From: a bacterium
GTDB lineage: Bacteria; Ratteibacteria; UBA8468; B48-G9; JAFGKM01
Direction: 5' to 3'
Assembly (NCBI GenBank): GCA_035371905.1
Contig: DAORXQ010000108.1
Span: forward strand, 1 to 5,228
DNA length: 5,228 bases
This document shows, piece after piece, positions 1-4,791 of the stretch. Each line of letters opens with the position of its first letter. The first letter of the stretch is position 1. The notes below the pieces were generated by a model. That model did not search any database, was not told the origin of the DNA, and was given only the letters and a program-made list of their open reading frames with translations. The position numbers and the translations under genes were made by a program.

Positions 1-243
1 ATCAAGATTTTTACTTACTTCAACATATTTTCCACCTTCTGTAAAATCTCCTGTTAATTTTAAAGATGGTTTTCCATTGTACTTAACATTATCATCAATA
101 ATAAGTTGACCTTTTGCTCCTTTAAATTCAAGACCAAGTCCAATTTTCCATCCATAAAGTTCCTTGTCTTTTTCAAATAAATCAATCTTTTCAGCGGAAA
201 ACAAAAAAGTACAAAAAATAAATATTATCAACCATTTTTTCAT
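1..243 (-). CDS. Exported protein of unknown function, N-terminal 81 residues (3' end outside window)
   Basis: The reading frame is open from an ATG at base 243 to the window edge and is too short to be obvious at first sight. The start is supported by AAAGGAGG at 248-255, four bases from this ATG. A second in-frame ATG immediately upstream (246-244) is only one base from the GGAGG core and is less likely. Residues 1-17 look like a signal peptide: MKK, then a hydrophobic run (about 4-15), ending FSA before EKIDLF. The cleavage site is not a good AxA match. The rest (LYGWKIGLGLEF, then NGKPSLKLTGDF at 57-68) alternates short hydrophobic and polar stretches. Its 'NGKPSLKLTGD' style is common in beta-sandwich carbohydrate-binding-like domains of secreted proteins. 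That is a resemblance only, and no catalytic motif is visible. The likely location is periplasmic or extracellular. I am confident that it is a gene and not confident of its function. Confidence 0.75.
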   Translation of the reverse strand, partial: MKKWLIIFIFCTFLFSAEKIDLFEKDKELYGWKIGLGLEFKGAKGQLIIDDNVKYNGKPSLKLTGDFTEGGKYVEVSKNLD

Positions 244-343
244 CATTCCTCCTTTAAAAGGATAACGCACCTCTTTTTTTACTATATTTTACTGCCGGTG
301 CACTATGCTTTCATTATATCTTTTTTCCTTAAAAATTTTTTAA
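244..343 (-). promoter_or_regulatory. Intergenic leader with a possible promoter (TATAAT at 313-318)
   Basis: This 100-base gap lies between the prepilin stop and the exported-protein start. On the minus strand it holds a perfect TATAAT at 313-318. The region 17 bases upstream (336-341) is only AAAAAA, so there is no recognisable -35 box, although the A/T tracts could act as an UP-like element. Transcription would begin near base 306 and leave a leader of about 60 bases. The leader contains a short inverted repeat GCACC/GGTGC (267-271 with 297-301) and the palindrome TCCTTTAAAAGGA (250-262), which includes part of the Shine-Dalgarno sequence. The A/T palindrome at 329-343 has no GC stem and is not a convincing terminator for the prepilin gene. 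Confidence 0.35.
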
Positions 344-1177
344 CTATTGTCGTGGCATTTTAAGGTCTGAATAACCAGCCCTCCAGCATCCGTATGGGTT
401 ATCATTTCTTATTCTAACAGCATCAAATAAAGACATCCATTCAACATGACCATCTAAAAATGCTACATTCCCACCACCATTATGTCTGTTTGAAATATAT
501 CTTGTGGGATTATTGTTATCGTTCCAGTAAGTACATATTGGACACCATATAGTAGAAGCAGCAGTAGTTTCAGGTGTTTGGGAAAGTTGTTTCACTGTGG
601 CCCAGTAAATTGGGACTCCACTATCTCTGTTTGATGTGTTCCCATGTGGTGGAAAACAACAGGCATCTGCAACAAGCATAAGTTTAGCATGATACTTATT
701 CGGAATTCTTGATAGTTTTATAAATATTCTGTTTGAACTCCAGTAAAATCCATAATGAATATTACTTCCTGATATAGAACCAGTTAGAACGCCATAACCA
801 TAAGTTCCACCCCATCCAATTTTACTATCAAGAACAGAAGGGCATCTCCATACACCCTGTTTACTCTTTGGCATATTATATGTCTGGAATGTTTTTGTAC
901 CTGTATATTTTGCTATTTTATGCGCCCAGAGTTGAACATTTGGCCAAACAGTCCACCAGTCACCTGTATAACTATCTCCATAAGGTGGCAAATAATCATC
1001 CCAGTCCTGTGCATACATATGAAAAGCAAGAGCAATTTCCTTTAAATTACTCATACAGACCGCTTGTCTTGCTTTTTCTCTTGCTTTACTCAAAGCAGGC
1101 ATAAGCATAGCAGCAAGAATCGCTATTATCGCAACTACTACTAACAACTCAATTAATGTAAATCCTTTCTTTTTCAT
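344..1177 (-). CDS. Type IV prepilin-like H-X9-DG protein (DUF1559-type pseudopilin)
   Basis: The product is 277 residues from the chosen ATG at 1177. The N-terminus MKKKG/FTLIELL is a class III (type IV pilin) signal. Prepilin peptidase would cut after G5 and methylate F6, and the conserved Glu at mature position 5 is present. A hydrophobic helix follows (about residues 6-28), then KAREKARQAVCMSNLKEI and HMYAQDWDDYLPP, typical of the DUF1559 pseudopilin family. Near the C-terminus, H232 is followed by nine residues and then D242-G243 (HNGGGNVAFLDG), the H-X9-DG signature. Cysteines occur in WRCPSV (C112), ACC (173-174), CPIC (212, 215) and at 264. The start is set by AAGGAGGTG, six bases from the ATG by its GGAGG core. 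An in-frame ATG at 1234 would add 19 residues and also has a Shine-Dalgarno sequence, but it gives an unusually long leader. The protein is probably membrane-anchored or assembled into a pseudopilus. Families of this kind are numerous in Planctomycetes and Lentisphaerae, with largely unknown roles. A role in glycan capture is inference from its neighbours. Confidence 0.92.
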   Translation of the reverse strand: MKKKGFTLIELLVVVAIIAILAAMLMPALSKAREKARQAVCMSNLKEIALAFHMYAQDWDDYLPPYGDSYTGDWWTVWPNVQLWAHKIAKYTGTKTFQTYNMPKSKQGVWRCPSVLDSKIGWGGTYGYGVLTGSISGSNIHYGFYWSSNRIFIKLSRIPNKYHAKLMLVADACCFPPHGNTSNRDSGVPIYWATVKQLSQTPETTAASTIWCPICTYWNDNNNPTRYISNRHNGGGNVAFLDGHVEWMSLFDAVRIRNDNPYGCWRAGYSDLKMPRQ

Positions 1178-1238
1178 TTTGCACCTCCTTTTTTCATTTT
1201 GAATTCTCTTTTTTCTTAACTCTAACTTTTTCATTTTG
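1170..1238 (-). repeat. Three identical 12-base copies of CAAAATGAAAAA around the regulator/prepilin junction
   Basis: CAAAATGAAAAA occurs on the minus strand at 1238-1227, 1201-1190 and 1181-1170. Each copy contains an ATG. The first and third follow AGGAGG plus two variable bases, so about 20 bases of ribosome-binding and start sequence look duplicated. The middle copy overlaps the regulator stop codon and is in another frame. The word is A-rich, so chance is possible, but three exact copies in 69 bases, two of them with the same Shine-Dalgarno sequence, suggest local duplication. Confidence 0.6.
1184..1190 (-). promoter_or_regulatory. Ribosome binding site of the prepilin gene
   Basis: The minus strand reads AAGGAGG followed by TGCAAA and ATG, a near-ideal Shine-Dalgarno sequence with a six-base spacer. 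It lies just past the regulator stop codon (1196-1194) and decides the 1177 start, which gives the canonical short prepilin leader. Confidence 0.85.
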
Positions 1239-2339
1239 TTCCTCCTCTTTTAATTGTTTACAGGAATTTCTCTCTATAAGTTCTGTTTTAAATATAATTT
1301 TTTTAGGTCCGCTTTTATCTCCGTTTATCCTTGAAATCAATATTCTTGCTGCCTCCTCTCCCATTTCTCTTTTTTTCTGATTAATAGTTGTTAAAGGTGG
1401 ATTTAAAGAAGAGGTGAAAGGTAAATTATCATATCCAATAACAGATAAATCATCTGGAATATTCAGTCCGAGTTCAAAACATGCTCTATATATACCAATT
1501 GCTATTGCTTCGTTACATGCAAATATTGCTGTTGGTGGTTCTTTTAAATGTAATAAATCCATCGTATTGTTATATCCTGCTTCTTCATACTGTAATTCTG
1601 CAAAACTTCTTCTTACAAGTAATGGATCAAAGATAATATCATACTCTTGAAGTGCCTTTTTATATCCCTCTAATCTATCTCTTACCGTATTTGCATTTAT
1701 TCCAAGAATTATCCCTATTCTTTTATGTCCAAGTGAAATTAAATATTTCGTGGCAATATAACCACCTTCTACATTATCAGAAGAAATATAATCAAAATCA
1801 ATTCCCTCTATTTTTCTATCAACAAATATAACAGGAATATTCTGTCTTTGAAGTTCAGAAAATATTTCATTATCAATTACAGTTCTATTTACTTCTGTCG
1901 GAGTGATAATTATTCCTCTGACACCTCTTTCCATATATTCTTTAAGAAATCTTTTTTCTCTTTCTACAATGTTATAGCTTACAGAAATAACCATATGATA
2001 ACCATAACTTGATAATACACTTTCTATTCCTGTGAAAATTTCTGCAAAAAATGGATTCCCAACCATTTCAGTAAATATAAGTCCAACAAGTTTTTCATCT
2101 CTTTTTATCTCTTCTCTTTTTTCTTTTACAAAAGTACCTTTACCCGGAATACCCTCAAGGTATCCTTCTTTTACAAGTTCTCCAAGTGCCTGTCTGACAA
2201 CAATATTACTTACATTATAAATTTTTGAAAGTTCTGAAATTGAAGGAATTTTATCTCCAACTTTATATTCACCTTTTTCTATCTTTTTTAAAATTTCCTC
2301 TTTTATCTGCTTGTAAAATGGTATATTATTTCTTTCCAT
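1194..2339 (-). CDS. GntR/LacI-type hybrid transcriptional regulator (AraR-like architecture)
   Basis: The product has 381 residues. Residues 6-72 form a GntR-family winged helix-turn-helix: PFYKQIKEEILKKIEKGEY, VGDKIPSISELSKIYNVS, VVRQALGELVKEGYL, then the wing GIPGKGTFV. Residues 84-360 are a LacI-type periplasmic-binding-like sensor domain: VGLIFTEMVGNPFF at the start, RGIIITPTE (141-149), VIFVDRK (170-176), ATKYLISLGHKRIGII (196-211), AIFACNEAIAIGIYRA (271-286), SVIGYDNLPFTSSLNPPLTTI (299-319) and GEEAARILISRING (327-340). This GntR-plus-LacI fusion is the arrangement of B. subtilis AraR, a sugar-responsive repressor, so it probably binds a sugar or oligosaccharide. The effector cannot be read from sequence. 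The start is supported by AGAAAGGA with a six-base spacer. The last 21 residues beyond the SC at 359-360 are a Lys/Glu/Asn-rich tail outside the usual fold, and they overlie translation signals of the next gene. The gene has its own promoter with palindromes, so autoregulation is likely. Confidence 0.93.
   Translation of the reverse strand: MERNNIPFYKQIKEEILKKIEKGEYKVGDKIPSISELSKIYNVSNIVVRQALGELVKEGYLEGIPGKGTFVKEKREEIKRDEKLVGLIFTEMVGNPFFAEIFTGIESVLSSYGYHMVISVSYNIVEREKRFLKEYMERGVRGIIITPTEVNRTVIDNEIFSELQRQNIPVIFVDRKIEGIDFDYISSDNVEGGYIATKYLISLGHKRIGIILGINANTVRDRLEGYKKALQEYDIIFDPLLVRRSFAELQYEEAGYNNTMDLLHLKEPPTAIFACNEAIAIGIYRACFELGLNIPDDLSVIGYDNLPFTSSLNPPLTTINQKKREMGEEAARILISRINGDKSGPKKIIFKTELIERNSCKQLKEEEQNEKVRVKKKENSK
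1232..1247 (-). promoter_or_regulatory. Second Shine-Dalgarno/ATG set inside the regulator gene, in frame with the prepilin
   Basis: The minus strand reads GAGGAGG AACAAA ATG, with the same spacing as the true prepilin start 57 bases downstream. The ATG at 1234-1232 is in frame with the prepilin and would add a 19-residue Lys/Arg-rich extension before MKKKGFTLIELL. It lies within the last 14 codons of the regulator, so the same bases encode the KEEEQNEK part of the regulator tail. It may be a real alternative start, a ribosome standby site, or a chance product of A/G-rich coding sequence. Confidence 0.4.
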
Positions 2340-2363
2340 CTCTCATCCTTTCTAAAATCTCTT

Positions 2364-2391
2364 ATGTAAACTTTGTATACATTATTATACA
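2364..2391 (-). promoter_or_regulatory. Candidate operator(s) overlapping the -10 box and start point of the regulator promoter
   Basis: Two overlapping inverted repeats are visible. The first, ATGTAAACTTTGTATACAT at 2364-2382 (plus-strand reading), is a 19-base imperfect palindrome in which seven of the eight outer pairs match. The second, TGTATA/TATACA with a six-base spacer (2374-2391), covers the -10 box. The half-site CTTTGTATAC resembles the ATTTGTAC half-site remembered for AraR of B. subtilis. The placement over the -10 box and start point would suit a repressor acting on its own gene. No second copy was noticed upstream of the other genes in the window. Confidence 0.5.
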
Positions 2392-2411
2392 CATTCATTT
2401 TATTTTGTCAA
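2384..2411 (-). promoter_or_regulatory. Sigma-70-type promoter of the regulator gene
   Basis: On the minus strand a perfect TTGACA (2411-2406) is separated by 16 bases from a perfect TATAAT (2389-2384). Transcription should begin near 2377, leaving a leader of about 38 bases before the regulator ATG at 2339. The -35 box begins only six bases after the URO-D-like gene's stop codon, and no terminator hairpin lies between, so read-through from upstream is also possible. This is the clearest promoter in the window. Confidence 0.85.
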
Positions 2412-2417
2412 GTCAAT

Positions 2418-3455
2418 TTATAAAACATTTATTTCAACCATTTTATTTTTTTCTTTTTGATTATTCAGAGTTTCAATTAAAGCAACTATATTTTCAACAG
2501 GTACATCTTTCGGGATACTATGGGAAGGAGATGCAATATAACCACCACCTTTACCAATAATTTCAAGAATTTTATTTACCTCTTTTTTTATCTCTGCTGG
2601 TGTTCCGAAAGGAAGTAATTTCTGAATACTTATACCACCATAAAAAGTAAGTTTATTACCATATTTTTCCTTCATCTCATATATATCCACCACTTCCGGC
2701 TGAAATGGATTGAAAACATCAACTCCTATTTCAATAAGTTCAGGAATAATTTCCTTTATATCTCCACATGAATGAATAAAAACAAATAATCCATTTTTAT
2801 GAACCTCATCATACATAATTTTTAAGTATGGTTTTATAAATTCTCTCCAGTATTTTATACCCATTATAAGTCCTCTCTGTTGACCCCAGTCATCTCCAAA
2901 TCTCACCCCATCTATTTCATATTTTGAAACATTTTTTATGATTCTTAAATTGAAATCAGTAATTGCTTCAATAAGTTCATGAACAAAATCAGGGTTTTCA
3001 ATCATATCAACAAGTAAGTTTTCCATACCTCTTAAAGTCCACGCTCTTTCAAAAAGAGAAAAACCAATATTTGCAAGAATGAATTTGTCCCTGTTTTTTT
3101 CTATAAATTCAGGAAATTTTTCATATCTTTCTTTTCTTTCAGGGTCTGGAAATTTATAATTTTTTAAGGATGGTTCTTTAAGTACTGGTATTGGATTTCC
3201 TATATCAGGGTCAACTGTTCTATTCCATATTATTCCCCATTCATCCTTCCAGAAATTTGGTTTTATCTCAATCCATGCGTCAGAGGTTACCGGTTCAATT
3301 TCTACAATATGATTACCAATTTCATCAATTGATGGTTCCCTTCCCAGAAATGAAATAAGTTTTTCCCATGCAGGTATTGTAAAATCAATTTTAAAAGGAA
3401 CTATATCTACCTCTTGATGTAAAATTGTTCTTTTAACTCTTTCTTTTTTTGTCAT
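2418..3455 (-). CDS. URO-D superfamily protein (MtaA/CmuA-like methyltransferase or unknown relative)
   Basis: The product has 345 residues, the usual length for the uroporphyrinogen decarboxylase/cobamide methyltransferase superfamily (TIM barrel). It begins with the family-typical TKKERVKRTILHQEVDIVPF (2-21). It continues with RFGDDWGQQRGLIMGIKYWR (185-204), a block equivalent to the 'DDWG' strand, and FVFIHSCGD (224-232), whose H228-x-C230 matches the Zn-binding HxC of MtaA/MtbA methyltransferases. It ends with TFYGGISIQKLLPFGTPAEI (270-289) and ASPSHSIPKDVPVENI (308-323). C230 is the only cysteine. The third Zn-ligand position, where I recall GCG in MtaA-type enzymes, is PSH with H312. 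The arginine-rich N-terminal motif of true HemE was not seen, so heme synthesis is unlikely. Methyl transfer from a corrinoid protein to a thiol is the best-known reaction of the relatives, but no corrinoid protein is in the window. The ATG overlaps the GH16 stop as ATGA and has only a weak A/G-rich ribosome site, so translation is probably coupled to the hydrolase. Confidence 0.88.
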   Translation of the reverse strand: MTKKERVKRTILHQEVDIVPFKIDFTIPAWEKLISFLGREPSIDEIGNHIVEIEPVTSDAWIEIKPNFWKDEWGIIWNRTVDPDIGNPIPVLKEPSLKNYKFPDPERKERYEKFPEFIEKNRDKFILANIGFSLFERAWTLRGMENLLVDMIENPDFVHELIEAITDFNLRIIKNVSKYEIDGVRFGDDWGQQRGLIMGIKYWREFIKPYLKIMYDEVHKNGLFVFIHSCGDIKEIIPELIEIGVDVFNPFQPEVVDIYEMKEKYGNKLTFYGGISIQKLLPFGTPAEIKKEVNKILEIIGKGGGYIASPSHSIPKDVPVENIVALIETLNNQKEKNKMVEINVL

Positions 3456-4732
3456 TTTTTCTTTTTTGGTGCATAAGCCCTTACCCAGTCCACATACATA
3501 AAAGAAGAATTTGGAACCTTATCAATAGGCCAGCCAGAGCCAAGTGCGAAATTAAGAAGAATCATTAAGGGCTTATTATGTTCTGGTGGTGTTTTTACTC
3601 TCCAAACCTCAACACCATCAAAATACATTATAATCCACTCAGGCGTCACCATACAACCATAATTATGAAAATCCTCTGTTATTTCATTTTTCCTGGTTGT
3701 TACTCTTGTTCCAACCCCTCTATGTGGTTTTGGTTCCCATATGTGAATTACAGAACTGTATGCATCAGGAACTCCATAATATTCAATAATATCTATTTCT
3801 ATTGCTCCATCCTTACCCGCATTTTTATCAGTTCTATCATAACTTGAAACAAGCCAGAAAGCAGGCCATACACCTTGCCCTCCGGGTAATTTTGCTCTCA
3901 TTTCAAAATAACCGTATTGAAGGGAGAAACCATTACCCTTGGGGTCATTTGAACATAAAAGTCCGGATGCCCATTCTCTCTTCCAGGGGTCTTTCTCTGC
4001 AAACTTTTTATCCTTCCTTGCCTCAATTATCAGAATCCCATTTTCTACCTTAAATGGAAATTCAGGATAAACGCCTGGGTCCATAAATATCGCATCTCCA
4101 AAATCGCCATGCCATGGAGTATGAGCAATCCATCTTGTCCCAGGTCCCCAGGGAGAAACATCTAAATGGTTTTCAAAATCCTCATTAAAAACAAGTTCAT
4201 AGTTACTTAAATCAAGTGTTTTTCTTCCAGCAGTATCAGGTGGAACAGGTTTTGCCTTTGAATCTACATTTAAAATGCCAACTCTGTATCTTAAATCTGT
4301 TTCTTCAATTACACCTTTCCCTGCTTTCAATTTCAATCTTCCTTCTTTATCATAAAGTCCAACAATAATTCTATAAGAACCATCAGCAAGATTTTCAGGA
4401 ACTTTAAATTTCATTTCATAACTTATTTTCCCTTTCCATTGAGGAAGATTTGTATGCATTAAAGGTGGTTCATGGTCTCCTTGAAATACAATTTTATCAT
4501 TATCATCAAGAAAATGAACAAAAATTTTATATGGTTTACTTAAAGGTCCATCTGATTCCCAGTTAAAATAAACCTTAAATGAACTACCCTGAGGAACTCT
4601 TTGTGGAACAACTTTTGCCGGTAATACTTTTGTTTCATTTTCTTTATTGCTTTCTTTATTAAGAAATTTTTGCGTACAACCAGTAAAAGAAATTAATGAA
4701 ATTAAAAGACCCATTACATTAGCTTTAATCAT
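3452..4732 (-). CDS. Family GH16 glycoside hydrolase, predicted lipoprotein with N-terminal beta-sandwich domain
   Basis: The product has 426 residues. Residues 1-19 are a short lipoprotein signal (MIKANVMGLLISLISFTGC). C19 is the lipidation site after FTG, a slightly atypical lipobox because F replaces the usual L at -3. Residues 34-155 look like an Ig-like beta-sandwich (SFKVYFNWES, KIFVHFLDDNDKIVFQGDHEPP, DGSYRIIVGLYDKEGRL). Residues about 178-421 are the GH16 fold: YELVFNEDF, YGYFEMRAKLPGGQGVWPAFW (273-293), the catalytic strand E312-I-D314-I-I-E317, FHNYGCMVTPEWIIMYFDGV (355-374) and MILLNFALGSGWP (390-402). E312 is the expected nucleophile and E317 the acid/base, in the ExDxxE beta-bulge form found in laminarinase-like GH16 enzymes. 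The substrate is therefore a beta-1,3- or beta-1,4-linked glucan or galactan, but specificity cannot be fixed. The likely site of action is the outer-membrane surface or periplasm. The start is supported by AAGAAAGG with a six-base spacer. An intrinsic terminator lies immediately upstream, so expression probably depends on read-through from the preceding gene. Confidence 0.95.
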   Translation of the reverse strand: MIKANVMGLLISLISFTGCTQKFLNKESNKENETKVLPAKVVPQRVPQGSSFKVYFNWESDGPLSKPYKIFVHFLDDNDKIVFQGDHEPPLMHTNLPQWKGKISYEMKFKVPENLADGSYRIIVGLYDKEGRLKLKAGKGVIEETDLRYRVGILNVDSKAKPVPPDTAGRKTLDLSNYELVFNEDFENHLDVSPWGPGTRWIAHTPWHGDFGDAIFMDPGVYPEFPFKVENGILIIEARKDKKFAEKDPWKREWASGLLCSNDPKGNGFSLQYGYFEMRAKLPGGQGVWPAFWLVSSYDRTDKNAGKDGAIEIDIIEYYGVPDAYSSVIHIWEPKPHRGVGTRVTTRKNEITEDFHNYGCMVTPEWIIMYFDGVEVWRVKTPPEHNKPLMILLNFALGSGWPIDKVPNSSFMYVDWVRAYAPKKKK

Positions 4733-4746
4733 TTTTTTCCTTTCTT

Positions 4747-4782
4747 AAAAAACCTGGCCCTGAAATTTTATTCAGGGCCAGG
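4747..4782 (-). terminator. Intrinsic terminator after the lectin-like gene, directly before GH16
   Basis: The minus strand carries CCTGGCCCTGAA, a six-base loop TAAAAT, TTCAGGGCCAGG and then TTTTTT. The 12-base-pair stem is perfect and GC-rich at its base, in an otherwise AT-rich region. The U-tract is only on the minus-strand side, so it acts in the direction of the genes. It lies nine bases beyond the upstream stop codon (4794-4792) and ends 14 bases before the GH16 ATG, with the GH16 Shine-Dalgarno sequence at 4739-4746 abutting the T-run. Confidence 0.93.
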
Positions 4783-4791
4783 AAATAAAAA

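Noticed and set aside
329..343. A/T palindrome after the prepilin stop as a terminator
   Set aside because: The stem is only A-T pairs with no GC and no clear U-tract beyond it, so it would be a very weak hairpin.
868..1104. Plus-strand open frame opposite the prepilin gene
   Set aside because: It lies wholly within a well-supported minus-strand gene, has no ribosome site that I can see and encodes no recognisable domain.
2225..2560. Plus-strand open frame spanning the regulator promoter
   Set aside because: It is antisense to the regulator 5' end, its promoter and the URO-D-like 3' end. Its Phe/Leu/Ile/Tyr-rich composition is what the reverse complement of Lys/Glu-rich AT-rich genes gives, so apparent membrane segments are an artefact.
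2418..3455. True uroporphyrinogen decarboxylase (hemE)
   Set aside because: The HemE N-terminal arginine motif was not seen and the protein has the HxC metal site and context of the methyltransferase-like side of the superfamily. There are no heme genes nearby.
3578..4053. Two plus-strand open frames opposite the GH16 gene
   Set aside because: Both are shadows of the GH16 catalytic domain coding sequence, with no independent start signals or domain features.
4669..4681. AraR-like site (TTTTTGCGTACAAC) at the start of the GH16 gene
   Set aside because: It resembles an AraR half-site only loosely, is not a good palindrome and is explained by the GH16 codons after the lipobox.
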